From Salinarimonas soli (GTDB lineage Bacteria; Pseudomonadota; Alphaproteobacteria; Rhizobiales; Beijerinckiaceae), in the NCBI RefSeq assembly GCF_008386575.1, contig NZ_VUOA01000022.1, positions 89,584-153,583 of the forward strand: DNA of 64,000 nucleotides, written 5' to 3'. The notes under the pieces are model-generated. The model searched no databases, had not been told where the DNA came from, and saw nothing but the letters and a program-made list of their open reading frames with translations. Shown here piece by piece: positions 51,935 through 61,097 of the stretch (positions are counted from its first letter, which is position 1; each line of letters begins with the position of its first letter). The position numbers and the translations under genes were made by a program.

Positions 51935-54184
51935 ATGTTGAAACTGAAAACCGCCGACATTGAGAGGGCCGCGCCGGCTCAAGCCGAGGACGTCCTCCCG
52001 TTCACGCTGGACTTTGCCTATTACTGGACCGTCATCCGGCGGGAGTGGCCGCTCATCGCGGCGGTCGCGGCGGCGGCCGTCGGCCTGGGCTTGGTCTATG
52101 TGCTGACCGCGCAGCCGCTCTTCACGGCGTCGGGCTCGATCATGATCGACGTCCGTAAGAACCAAGTCATGCAGAACCAGCAGGTCATCGGCGACATGCA
52201 GATGGACGCGAGCGGCATCGAGAGCCAGGTCGAGCTGATCAAGTCCGAGAGCGTGGCCCTCGCGGTCATCCGCGAGTTGAAGCTCCTCGACGATCCTGTC
52301 TTCAACTCCGGCGGCAGTCTCCTCCGGCGGGTGTTGTCGGCCTTCTCCAGCGACGAAGGCGTGGCTTCGGACTCGGAGAGAGAGCGCCTCGCCGTGACGG
52401 CATTTGTCCAGTCGCTGAAGGCGAAGCGGGCCGGCCTGACCTACGTCATCGACATCGAGTTCACCTCGCCGTCCGCGGAGCGGTCGGCTGAGATCGTGAA
52501 CGCCATCGCTGACGCCTACATGGTCAACGAGCTCGACGCCCGCTACCAGGCGACCAAGCGGGCCAGCCGGTGGCTGCAGGACCGCATCAAGGAACTCCGG
52601 GAGCAGGCGAACGTCGCCGAGCAGCGGGTCCAGGAGTTCCGGGCGAAGAACGGCATCGTCGACACGGGCCGGGGCCTCCTCTCCGAGCAGCAATTGTCGG
52701 ACGTGAACACCCAGCTTGCCATGGCTCGCGCGCTCACGGCCGAGACCAAGGCAAAGCTCGACCGCATCACGGACGTGGCCCGGGGGGACGTCCCCGACGC
52801 GACCGTCACGGACGCCCTGCGCAACGAGGTCATCACGCGCCTGCGGGCGCAATACCTCGACATCTCGGCCCGGTTCTCCGATTGGTCGGCTCGCTACGGC
52901 GCGAACCACACGGCAACCGTGAACCTCCGCAACCAGATGCAGGAGATCCGCCGGTCGATCCTCGACGAATTGCGCCGCATCGGGGAGACCTACAAGAGCG
53001 ACTATGAGATCGCCCGGGCGCGTGAGCAGTCGCTTCAGGACAGCCTCGCGGGCCTCGTGAGCCAGGCGGGCGTGACGGGGCAGGCGCAGGTACAGTTGCG
53101 GGACCTCGAGAGCTCCGCGCAGACGGCGCGGAACCTCTACGACAGCTTCCTGCAGCGCTTCATGGAGGCGACGCAGCAGCAGACCTTCCCAATCAGCGAG
53201 GCGCGCCTGATCACGGCCGCGACCCCGCCCCTGTTCAAGAGCGCCCCCCGCACGAAGCTGATCGTGCCCGCCGCGGGCCTCTTGGGCTTGATGCTCGGCA
53301 TTGCGGCGGCCCTGATCCGCGAGCGCCTCGACAACGTCTTCCGGACGGTGCGGGACGTGGAAACCTTCACCGGCGCGGAGTGCCTCGGCATCCTGCCCAA
53401 GGTCGACCCGGCCCCCGCGGAGACGCCCGCCTTGCGCGACGTCAGCGCCGGCGTGCGGTCCATCTCACGCCAGAAGACGGTGACCCGGCACGTCCTCGAC
53501 GCGCCCTTCTCACGCTTCACGGAGACGCTCCGGAGCGTAAAGGTCGCGGCCGACATCCGCGGCCTGACCAACGAGACCCGCATCATCGGCGTGGTCTCGG
53601 CGGTGCCGAACGAGGGCAAGACGACCATCTCGGCCAACTTCGCGACCCTGCTCGCGCAGACCGGGAACAAGGTCCTCCTGATCGACAGCGACCTCCGCAA
53701 TCCGTCCCTCACCAAGACCCTTGCGCCGGACGCCGAGGCGGGCCTCGTGGAGGTGATCACGCGCGCGAAGTCTCTCTCCGAGGTGATCTGCACCGAAGCG
53801 GCCACGGGCCTGCACTTCCTGCCGGCGGTCCTGAAGGGCCGCATCTCTCACACGGCAGAACTCATCTCGTCGCGGGCCATGGCGGCCCTGCTCGAGGGCG
53901 CGCGCGAGCACTACAATTACGTCATCGTCGACCTGCCCCCGATTGCACCCGTCGTCGACGTGAGGGCCGTGGCTCACCTCATCGATGGCTTTGTCTGCGT
54001 CACCGAGTGGGGCAAGACCAGCCGTGACGTCGTGGGGGAGGCCTTCACGAGCGTCGACCTCCTCCAGGAGCGCCTGATCGGCGTCGTCCTCAACAAGGCG
54101 AACCCGGGCGCGCTCAAGCGGATCGAGAGCTACAAGGGCCGATACTACGGGAAGTACTACCAGGACTACGGCGCCGCCGCATGA
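51935..54184 (+). CDS. Polysaccharide chain-length regulator fused to a BY-type tyrosine kinase (Wzc/ExoP-like)
   Basis: About 749 residues. A Wzz domain with helices near 35-55 and after 440 (FKSAPRTKLIVPAAGLLGLMLGIAAALI) flanks a periplasmic coiled-coil (about 190-390). The C-terminal kinase has Walker A' LLIDSDLRNP, Walker A VPNEGKTT near 557-564 and Walker B YVIVDLPPIAP, and ends in a tyrosine cluster (SYKGRYYGKYYQDYG) that is autophosphorylated in this family. It controls polymer length and works with the export lipoprotein. ATG 51935 is used; TTG 51923 would add four residues. Coupled to the next gene by ATGA. Confidence 0.95.
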   Translation: MLKLKTADIERAAPAQAEDVLPFTLDFAYYWTVIRREWPLIAAVAAAAVGLGLVYVLTAQPLFTASGSIMIDVRKNQVMQNQQVIGDMQMDASGIESQVELIKSESVALAVIRELKLLDDPVFNSGGSLLRRVLSAFSSDEGVASDSERERLAVTAFVQSLKAKRAGLTYVIDIEFTSPSAERSAEIVNAIADAYMVNELDARYQATKRASRWLQDRIKELREQANVAEQRVQEFRAKNGIVDTGRGLLSEQQLSDVNTQLAMARALTAETKAKLDRITDVARGDVPDATVTDALRNEVITRLRAQYLDISARFSDWSARYGANHTATVNLRNQMQEIRRSILDELRRIGETYKSDYEIARAREQSLQDSLAGLVSQAGVTGQAQVQLRDLESSAQTARNLYDSFLQRFMEATQQQTFPISEARLITAATPPLFKSAPRTKLIVPAAGLLGLMLGIAAALIRERLDNVFRTVRDVETFTGAECLGILPKVDPAPAETPALRDVSAGVRSISRQKTVTRHVLDAPFSRFTETLRSVKVAADIRGLTNETRIIGVVSAVPNEGKTTISANFATLLAQTGNKVLLIDSDLRNPSLTKTLAPDAEAGLVEVITRAKSLSEVICTEAATGLHFLPAVLKGRISHTAELISSRAMAALLEGAREHYNYVIVDLPPIAPVVDVRAVAHLIDGFVCVTEWGKTSRDVVGEAFTSVDLLQERLIGVVLNKANPGALKRIESYKGRYYGKYYQDYGAAA

Positions 54185-54936
54185 GGCCGGGGCGAGTGCT
54201 CCTGCGGGGCCTGTGCCTCGCACTCGCCGCGGGCGCCCTCGGGTGGGCGGCCGCGGCCTTCCGGGCCCTCCCGCCCGAGCCGCGCGTCCTCGTGATCGGC
54301 GACCGCGTGGCCCGCGGTGACACCTTCCGGCCTGACGTGATCCGCGCCTGGGCCGGCCGCGTCGAGGCGTCCCTCGGCGCCACCTGCGACGTGCCCTACC
54401 TGACACACGGGCTGTTCATCCTCATGAAGGCCCTGGAGGTCGAGCGTGAGCAGGCCGATCTCGCCGCCCTCGACCGGCGGACTGAGGCGGCGAGATCGGC
54501 GGCAGTGCGGACGCTCACGTGCGCCCCGACCCACTCCTTCGCTTGGCTTTCGTTGTACTGGATCGACACGGCCCGACTTGGGGCCGGAACCGCCCTGCAG
54601 GGTCTGCTCGCGCAGTCGTACCGGACCGGCCCCAAAGAAATGTGGATCGCCGTGCGGCGTAACCCGCTCGCTATGAACATATTCGAGGAGTTAAGCCCCG
54701 AACTGCAATTGCGAGCCGTCGATGAATTCCTCGACCTCGTGCAGGTAGCGCCATTCGACTTTACCGCCGCGATCTTCACTTCGCTCGCGCCTGAAACTCA
54801 GGCTGCGATCTTACCGCGCTTGGCAGAGGTTCCAATCGATCGGCGGCGCTTCCTTGCTCGCAGGCTTGAGAGCCGCGGGCTCGAACTCGAAATCCCTGGG
54901 CTCCCCGCACGGGACGAACGTCCCTGGCGGCGCTGA
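54181..54936 (+). CDS. Polysaccharide-locus protein of unknown function
   Basis: 251 residues. One N-terminal membrane helix (LLRGLCLALAAGALGWAAAAF), then a helical, probably periplasmic domain with two Cys (GATCDVPY; RTLTCAPTHSF) and TPR-like spacing. It overlaps the kinase stop by four bases, so its amount is tied to the kinase. Proteins of this kind occur next to Wzc/Wzy genes but have no defined role; a polymerase or assembly accessory is a guess. Confidence 0.8.
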   Translation: MRPGRVLLRGLCLALAAGALGWAAAAFRALPPEPRVLVIGDRVARGDTFRPDVIRAWAGRVEASLGATCDVPYLTHGLFILMKALEVEREQADLAALDRRTEAARSAAVRTLTCAPTHSFAWLSLYWIDTARLGAGTALQGLLAQSYRTGPKEMWIAVRRNPLAMNIFEELSPELQLRAVDEFLDLVQVAPFDFTAAIFTSLAPETQAAILPRLAEVPIDRRRFLARRLESRGLELEIPGLPARDERPWRR

Positions 54937-55090
54937 GCCGGGAGAACGCCGCAACTCGGCACGACGAGATGGGGGTGAACTCATCCCTGCCCGTGCGAGC
55001 CGGCGGAAGGACGAGTGATGCCGGCCCTGGCCCCTTCTCGGGCCTGATCCCAAACTTTCGCTACGCCCGAAAACAGCTCTCAGCTACTAA

Positions 55091-56578
55091 TCAGCTCCGC
55101 GCCTTGAACGGGAGTTTAGGAGCGGGGCCCTCAACACAAGAGGCGAGGTCGGCCTCGGTTGCCGCACGGCCTTGCGCGGCTGCGCTAAGGCCCTGCGCGG
55201 CTGCGCTCTCCTCAACCGATGACGCCACAGCTTGCGCCAGCCCCGTCGCTGTCACGGCCGCGAACACCACCGCGTAGCCCGGAATTTGCAGCGAGAAATC
55301 CACGATGGCGTGAAGGCTGCCCAGCAATCCGACGGCCATCCCGCCGACAGTGAGAAAGCGCGCGCGCCGCCGCCGGACAACGCCCCGTACAAGCGCCGCC
55401 GCACATAACGCCCAGGCTGCGAGCACCATTGCCGCCACGGGGAGCCCCAATTCCACGGCAATCTCAAGGGGCACTGAGTGGGCTTTATCGAATACGCCGG
55501 CCGTGGCACCGACCCCGCTGCGGTAAGCTGGAAACACGGTCTCGAATTGGCCCAAGCCGATCCCGAGCCAGGGGTGGTCGCGGATCATGCCAAGCACCGC
55601 CCAGTACGTATCCGTGCGGCTGATGTCCTCAAAGCCGCGCGTGCTGATGCGCCCCATTACGAGGCCCCCCAGCAGTTCCAGGGCCACGGCCACGACTGCC
55701 GCCATGACGGCGAGAGCCCGCAGCCCCCCGAAACGGCGCTGAGTGCGCGCAGTCCAGGCGAGACCCGCCACCGCGAGGGCGAGTAGGGACAGGACGAGGC
55801 CGGCGCGAGAGCCTGTCATGCCGAGGGCCGTCATGCAGGCTACAAGACCTATACTCGCTAGGATGACCTCCTTCGGCACGCCATTGCGGGACCAATGGGC
55901 CAGCGTGAGCCGGACGCCGAGTTCCCCGCCCGTGGACCGGCGCACGGCACGCAGGAGGAGCAGTAGCCAAAGGATCGAGATGGTGCCGAAGTAGGTCGCG
56001 GCCGTGTTCCGGTTCACAAAAGTCCCGGTGAGATTCGAGAGATAAGCCTCCTTCTCACGCCACAGCAGGCTTTTTGGGTCGATCACGACGGCGGGTATGG
56101 AGTAGAGGGCGTATGCAAGGCCCGCCAGGGCGATGAAGCGCACCAGTTGGTTCGCCTCGTCCTTATCGGCCGCGAGCAGGAACGCCCGCACGAACGTGAG
56201 CGTGACAAGGAGGGGCAGGCCCAACGCGCGCCAGGGTCCGTCCCCTGATGGAATGATTTGCGCCGGGAGGGTGACGCCGAGCAGGCCCGAGGCTTCCCCC
56301 CAGGCCGGGTGGGCCGGTAACAAGCCGTCAGGGGGGAGGCTCTGAAGGAGCGCCGCCGCGACGACAGCCGTGAGAGCGAGGGGAACGGGGACAAGCCAGG
56401 GCAGCTGGCTCGGGCGGACGCGGGCCACGTCGGCGGTGGCGAGGCTGACCCCCAGGAGGAGGCACCAGGTTATGATCCAGGTCGAGTCGACGGAGCCGAA
56501 GGGTAGGGGAGACAGGCCGAAGGCGGCGTAGGCCGCCGCCTTCGAGAAGCCGACTCGCGGCAGGGCGGCGAGGGTCAG
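55091..56578 (-). CDS. O-antigen ligase/polymerase-type membrane protein, apparent CTG start
   Basis: 495 residues if read from CTG 56578, whose CTGA overlaps the stop of the export lipoprotein gene. Otherwise the first standard start is GTG 56428. The 50 extra residues contain PLPFGSVDSTWIITWCLLLGVSLATA, the usual first helix of this family, so they are probably translated. About twelve helices and the Wzy_C region (GSRAGLVLSLLALAVAGL; large loop WLGIGLGQFETVFPAYR...AHSVPLEIAVELGLP). It would polymerise or ligate lipid-linked repeat units on the periplasmic side. Ends in an Ala-rich tail. Confidence 0.85.
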   Translation of the reverse strand: MTLAALPRVGFSKAAAYAAFGLSPLPFGSVDSTWIITWCLLLGVSLATADVARVRPSQLPWLVPVPLALTAVVAAALLQSLPPDGLLPAHPAWGEASGLLGVTLPAQIIPSGDGPWRALGLPLLVTLTFVRAFLLAADKDEANQLVRFIALAGLAYALYSIPAVVIDPKSLLWREKEAYLSNLTGTFVNRNTAATYFGTISILWLLLLLRAVRRSTGGELGVRLTLAHWSRNGVPKEVILASIGLVACMTALGMTGSRAGLVLSLLALAVAGLAWTARTQRRFGGLRALAVMAAVVAVALELLGGLVMGRISTRGFEDISRTDTYWAVLGMIRDHPWLGIGLGQFETVFPAYRSGVGATAGVFDKAHSVPLEIAVELGLPVAAMVLAAWALCAAALVRGVVRRRRARFLTVGGMAVGLLGSLHAIVDFSLQIPGYAVVFAAVTATGLAQAVASSVEESAAAQGLSAAAQGRAATEADLASCVEGPAPKLPFKARS

Positions 56579-57822
56579 AACCGGCCGCCCTTGATTGCGA
56601 TCCGGCCGACGTTCGTGTCGGACACCGTATTCGCGCCGAGCTGCAGGAAGGCGAGGAACTTCGCGAGTTCGGACGCCGCCGAGTTCGAGACGAACAGGAT
56701 ATCCTGGTCACGCATCGGGAACTTCGTGGCGAGGAACAGGCCGTCTGGCTCGCGCATGTTCACCCGGTAGATCACGGGCACCATGGGGCTCATGTAGGGC
56801 GTCACGTCGATCCCCATCTCGGCCGCGAGAGCCTTGGGCTCGAGGCGGTAGACGAAGGTCTGGGTCGGGTCACCCCGCAGGTCGAGGATGCCGCCCGAGC
56901 GGCCGACGGCCTGCGCCAGCGTGAGTGTCTCGTTCTCGAAGTTGATCTGCCCGTTCAGGCCCGAGGCGCCGAGCGCCATGAAGCTGCGGAACTCGCGGTT
57001 CAGGACGACCGTGTCGCCCGGGTAGAGGTAGACGTTGTTGTCGGCGCTTGCGATCACGTTATTAAGGTAGATTTTTGCCGTGCGGTTGCCCCGCTTGAGG
57101 GTCACGTATGTCTCATAAGCCGGATATTTCGGGCCGCCCGCGCGGGCCACGGCGTCGAGGAGGCGGTCCCCGGCCGTGATCGAGAAGCGCACCGAACTGT
57201 TCACCTCACCCGTGACGGTGACGCGGCTTGAGCGCCCGTCTTGGAGCGTGACAACGGCCTGGGGCTCGATGGCCCGGTTGCGCAGGCGTTCCTCAATCGC
57301 GGCCTGCACTTCCGCGGGGGTGCGGCCTGCGGCTTGGACGGCGCCAGCGTATGGAACGGAGATAAAGCCTCGAAGGTCAACTTCCTGATTCGGCAGGCTA
57401 ACGAAGTTCCCCGCGCGAGAACCGGCGTCTTGAGGGATGAAAAGGCCACCGGATGCTGCCTCAAAAATCGTGACGCTGACCACGTCGCCAACGCCGAGAC
57501 GGATCGCCGGAGGTGGGCGGCGCTCGCCGAAGGTCCGCGATAGGGCTGGCTCCCGCGCCTCCTGCACCTTCGCGAGAACGGCCGGGCTCACATCAAGTAA
57601 GGCGTACTGCACCTTGTCCGGATCCGCCGGCTTTGATGTTACAACGTCGATGGAGCTTGGGCCTTGGTTAGGAAAAAACGCGCATCCGGCGGAAAATGCA
57701 GCGATAGCTGTCGTTAACACGAGTGAATACGGCGCGCGCAGCCGCGGTCGCCCTGCAGTTACGTTTTTCAAGTGAGGCCCCCATAAGAGTCTGGTTCTTA
57801 CGGTGTGTCTAGCATGGAGCAT
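56575..57822 (-). CDS. Polysaccharide export outer-membrane lipoprotein (Wza/GumB-like)
   Basis: 415 residues from ATG 57822, or 398 from TTG 57771. A lipoprotein signal ends at FSAGC (Cys47 or Cys30). The Poly_export domain (IRLGVGDVVSVTIFEA..., about 120-200) is followed by two SLBB repeats (VTVTGEVNSSVRFSITAGDRLLDAVARAGG and NGQINFENETLTLAQAVGRSGGI, in part). It forms the outer-membrane exit channel for the polymer and contacts the chain-length kinase. The shorter start gives a more normal signal length, but neither has a clear ribosome site. Its stop overlaps the ligase/polymerase start. Confidence 0.92.
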   Translation of the reverse strand: MLHARHTVRTRLLWGPHLKNVTAGRPRLRAPYSLVLTTAIAAFSAGCAFFPNQGPSSIDVVTSKPADPDKVQYALLDVSPAVLAKVQEAREPALSRTFGERRPPPAIRLGVGDVVSVTIFEAASGGLFIPQDAGSRAGNFVSLPNQEVDLRGFISVPYAGAVQAAGRTPAEVQAAIEERLRNRAIEPQAVVTLQDGRSSRVTVTGEVNSSVRFSITAGDRLLDAVARAGGPKYPAYETYVTLKRGNRTAKIYLNNVIASADNNVYLYPGDTVVLNREFRSFMALGASGLNGQINFENETLTLAQAVGRSGGILDLRGDPTQTFVYRLEPKALAAEMGIDVTPYMSPMVPVIYRVNMREPDGLFLATKFPMRDQDILFVSNSAASELAKFLAFLQLGANTVSDTNVGRIAIKGGRF

Positions 57823-57925
57823 GGCTGAACGTGTGTTGCGCGGCGACAACACTTCCGAACGATCCACCGGGCGTGGGAACCCCGTCGTGGTCGCATTCAG
57901 AGGCTTAGTCCGCTATCTCAGTGGA

Positions 57926-59005
57926 TCAGCGTGGATCGGGTGCTCTGGAGGCTGTAGGGTTCGCCGCGCTTGTTTCAGCGTAAACGGCGTCAAGCAGCTT
58001 TATGACCACTCCGTGGCTATAATGCTGCAAGACGCGCGCTCGGGCGGCAGCACCCAGGCGCTCGCGCTCCTCTGCGGTGTACGCGAGGCGCGTGATAGCC
58101 GCTGCAAGGGCATTGATATCGCCGGGCGTCACCAGAACCCCGTCTCGGCCGTTGGTGATAAGCTCGGGAATCCCGCCGACATCGGTCGTAATCACCGGCA
58201 ATCCGGCGGCCATGGCCTCAAGCACGCTCATAGGTAGCCCCTCATTATAAGAGGGTAACACGTACACATCAGCGTCGGCCAAGAGCGACACACGTTCCTG
58301 CGGGCCCACCCAACCTCTGAAATCGACCCGCTCTGCGATTCCGAGCTCAGCTGAAAGACGGCGCGCCTCTTCCACCTCTCCGTTGCCGCCCAATACAAGC
58401 CGCAGGCTGGGATATTCGCTCGAAGCACGCGCAAAGGCGCGCAGGAGATCGTACGTCCCCTTTCGCGGTCCAATCAAACCCAAAAACAGGAGCGTCGTGT
58501 TCGAAGTCCGCGGTCGCACGATTTGAGGCGGAACGGTCACGTAGTTGGGCACTACTACAACCCGAGCCCCCGGGGCTACTATTTGCACGAAGTCGCGCCA
58601 GCTCTCGGAGAGGACGAGAACCCGCGTCGCAAGCTCTAATTGCCCGGTGATTGCGGCCTGCAAGCGCGGGGACTGGCGCTCGTAGAAGGCCTTCATCTCC
58701 GACCCATGCAGATGGAGCAGGACTGGCACCCCGCGTGCGCGCGCCATCCGCGCGAAAAGCGACTTGCGCCAGAAGCTTCCACGCATGGCCGCATGTATAT
58801 GAACGAGTCCGACTGGCTCTGTAACTAGCATGCGGGCGAATTGCGCAAGCGCGCGGGCGAGTACCATCTGGCGGTGCACGAAACTTCCGTCAGCATAGGA
58901 GTGGATGAGGTGGACACCCTGACTGGCAACAAAGCCATCTTGGACGTATCCCTCGACCACGCTGCGCATTCCGCCGCGCGCAGCATTCCAAATCATGATC
59001 TTCAT
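57926..59005 (-). CDS. Family 4 glycosyltransferase
   Basis: 359 residues, GT-B fold. The donor-binding domain carries the EX7E motif NEGLPMSVLEAMAAG and the phosphate loop FLGLIGPRKGTYDLL. Adds a sugar from a nucleotide donor, on the cytoplasmic side, to the lipid-linked repeat unit. It is on the same strand as the export and ligase genes, 104 bases upstream of the former. Codon use is less GC-biased than in the first 50 kb. Confidence 0.93.
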   Translation of the reverse strand: MKIMIWNAARGGMRSVVEGYVQDGFVASQGVHLIHSYADGSFVHRQMVLARALAQFARMLVTEPVGLVHIHAAMRGSFWRKSLFARMARARGVPVLLHLHGSEMKAFYERQSPRLQAAITGQLELATRVLVLSESWRDFVQIVAPGARVVVVPNYVTVPPQIVRPRTSNTTLLFLGLIGPRKGTYDLLRAFARASSEYPSLRLVLGGNGEVEEARRLSAELGIAERVDFRGWVGPQERVSLLADADVYVLPSYNEGLPMSVLEAMAAGLPVITTDVGGIPELITNGRDGVLVTPGDINALAAAITRLAYTAEERERLGAAARARVLQHYSHGVVIKLLDAVYAETSAANPTASRAPDPR

Positions 59006-59044
59006 CGCGCGGAGACCTGTTGACAGGCGATTGTAGTTGAGCCG

Positions 59045-59590
59045 TCAGCGCCGCGGCGCAAACGGGTCAGGTATGCTCTCGGGCCGGAATGGACTAATCT
59101 GTGGGTCGGCGATGGAGCCACGGCCAAGGGAGTTGGACGGTTCTGGGACCATGGGTTTTTCGAGCAGGGTTGGGGATGAGCCCCGGTCGGAGACGGCCGC
59201 GGTGAAGCCGGTGTTTAATTCCGCATCGCTGTGTCGGCGGACGGTGTCCTGCAAGCGACGAGCGAGTGCTGCCTCCGAGGCGGTGAGGCACATCCGTGCA
59301 GCCGCACCAATTCCGACCCCAATCGCTCGTCGCTGAAGGCCGTTGGCGCTGTTTAACAGTCTCATCACCGGATCGAGCGTCTTGATGTCACCAGAGACCA
59401 AGTCGCGTATGTCGTACGAGAGGGCTTGGTCGCCCTTGGGGTATCGCTCGAGAAGCCCACTCGGGCGAATCAGGAAGCTGTCGATCATCGGTCGAATCTG
59501 TGCCGATGGTTTCTTGCTGCAAGCAGCTTGAGCGGCACTCGTCGAGGTCGCAAACGCAAATGCCAGAAGGGTCAGGCGAAGAAGAGTCAT
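59045..59590 (-). CDS. Exported protein; paralogue of the protein at 51203-51832
   Basis: 181 residues with a signal peptide (LLRLTLLAFAFATSTSAAQA). Core blocks LLERYPKGDQALSYDIRDLV, LQRRAIGVGIGAAARMCL and ARRLQDTVRRHSDAEL line up in order with those of the 51203-51832 protein. In place of the Gly-rich tail it has a Pro/Ser-rich tail ending PDPFAPRR. It is the first gene of the minus-strand half of the polysaccharide locus, 39 bases before the glycosyltransferase. No known family recognised. Confidence 0.8.
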   Translation of the reverse strand: MTLLRLTLLAFAFATSTSAAQAACSKKPSAQIRPMIDSFLIRPSGLLERYPKGDQALSYDIRDLVSGDIKTLDPVMRLLNSANGLQRRAIGVGIGAAARMCLTASEAALARRLQDTVRRHSDAELNTGFTAAVSDRGSSPTLLEKPMVPEPSNSLGRGSIADPQISPFRPESIPDPFAPRR

Positions 59591-59653
59591 CCCGAGGTAC
59601 CGTCGAGCTTTGATGCATCTCCCCCAGCCCTAACACGGACGGCGGCAAGGGAT

Positions 59654-60135
59654 CTAGACAAGACGAGCAGCAGGTCGCGTGGGTCTTGTAGACAGCTGAT
59701 CAAACCAGAGCACGATGGCGGCGAGGGTGACGACAGCGAGATAATTGTGGGTTGTTTTCTCGTAGCGAGTGGCGAAGGCTCTGAGCTTGGCAAAGCAGCA
59801 CTCAACGAGGTGGCGCACGCGATGGAGGTGCGGGTCCAAGGATTGGTTGCAGGTCCGGCCCGGGTTGTCGGGGATTGCCGCCTGCGCGCCCTTGCCGGTG
59901 ATTTCCCCAAGGGCAGGTGGCCGGTATTGCCAGCCGCGCTTGCCATGAGGGCCTGAGCCCGCAGCGGTTCGACCTGGGGCACGTCGCCTCGGTCGCCGCC
60001 TGTCAGGTACAGCCGGATCGAGCAGCACAAGCTTCGCGACGCTATATGGATCTTGATGTTCAAATCGGTGCGCAAGCGGCCAAGGGCCTGATCCTCGGAG
60101 CTTCTAAGTGCGCGCCAAGCGCGTGCTGCTGGGCA
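59654..60135 (-). pseudogene. Degraded IS5-family transposase
   Basis: Translations of the minus strand match successive parts of an IS5-type DDE transposase in different frames: IVHAQQHALGA, then SSEDQALGRLRTDLNIKIHIA and YLTGGDRGDVPQVEPL, then after a frame change HRVRHLVECCFAKLRAFATRYEKTTHNYLAVV. At least two frameshifts and no intact start make it inactive. No clear terminal repeats were found. It lies between the exported-protein gene and the BTLCP gene. Confidence 0.75.
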
Positions 60136-60440
60136 TGCACGATGTGGAGGCGATGATCAGGCATTATATGACGCTCGAGCGGCTGAAGTTGTGGAACACG
60201 CTATCTCAAGCCCGAAGCGCATCGGGCAGGTCGCGCCACCGCGGGACGGTGCGCGCGACCCACAGCACGCCTTTGTCGCGCCTCGCTCGTCAGGCCGCCC
60301 GATGATCAAGGGTGATACGCTCCTGTTACGCGTTGCTGAGAACAAGCCGATCCAGAACACCCAGAACTGCCCGAGGGCAGCCTTGAACCACAGAGCGCCT
60401 GTGGTTCTACCTAAACCAACATCGGGTAGAGAGAGAAACG
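60136..60440. other. Gene-free stretch beside the IS remnant
   Basis: About 300 bases with no supported gene; short frames here show no recognisable family. Probably scar sequence from the degraded insertion. Confidence 0.4.
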
Positions 60441-61097
60441 TTAGATACGCTCAACTGTGGTGTTTCGGCTCACGGCGGTGAGGGATACCCAAGTGTTGGC
60501 GTCGGCCGCCGACTGGCGACGCACCCACCGGTAGTCCGTCGCGCTCCAAGGCCGGACTGCTGCTGATAAATTGTCTAACACGTAATCGCCGTTGCTTGTG
60601 CGAACGGTGAGGACAAGGTGGGCCTCGCCCCAGGAGGTCTCCACCTCCGTGAGTAGAAGTGCCCCCGCTGGCCAACCTCGCTGTATAAGGTGGTGACGTT
60701 TAGTGACCGCGTAATCGTTACAATCCCCCGCATGCGGGCCAACCTCCCATGTGCCCACGCCGGCGAATGCGGACTTCCGTATGGGGCGGATGCTTTGGTT
60801 GACGGACCGGTTCACCTCAATTAGATCGCGAACTGCCTGCGGATCAATCGGCACCGACCCGCCCGATCCGACGCTTGTGCACTCAGTAGGTTTTCGCAAG
60901 CAGAAGCGGACGAAGGCCGTGGGGGCAAGCACCCGCTCGCCCTCGTTCATGCCGGAGGCTCGTGGCAAAGGTGGCTGAGGGCGATGCACCGGGAAGGGCA
61001 CAGCCAAGGCCTTAGTACCGGAGACGATGAGGGCAGCTATTATCGGTAGCCGGGAGATGCGATGGAAATGCCTGATCCCAGGGGCGGAAGTCGTCAT
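60441..61097 (-). CDS. Bacterial transglutaminase-like cysteine protease (BTLCP)
   Basis: 218 residues. After a signal-like N-terminus (PIIAALIVSGTKALA), the catalytic triad is visible as Cys126 (HAGDCNDYAVTKRHHLI), His160 (WGEAHLVLTV) and Asp175 (YVLDNL). The best-known relative, LapG, cuts a surface adhesin under cyclic di-GMP control, but no LapD- or LapA-like gene is next to it here. Periplasmic. Its place between polysaccharide genes suggests a role in surface or biofilm control; that is inference. Confidence 0.9.
   Translation of the reverse strand: MTTSAPGIRHFHRISRLPIIAALIVSGTKALAVPFPVHRPQPPLPRASGMNEGERVLAPTAFVRFCLRKPTECTSVGSGGSVPIDPQAVRDLIEVNRSVNQSIRPIRKSAFAGVGTWEVGPHAGDCNDYAVTKRHHLIQRGWPAGALLLTEVETSWGEAHLVLTVRTSNGDYVLDNLSAAVRPWSATDYRWVRRQSAADANTWVSLTAVSRNTTVERI

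Noticed and set aside
60191-60481. Plus-strand frame beside the IS remnant
   Set aside because: No family features, poor composition and overlap with the 3' end of the BTLCP gene.
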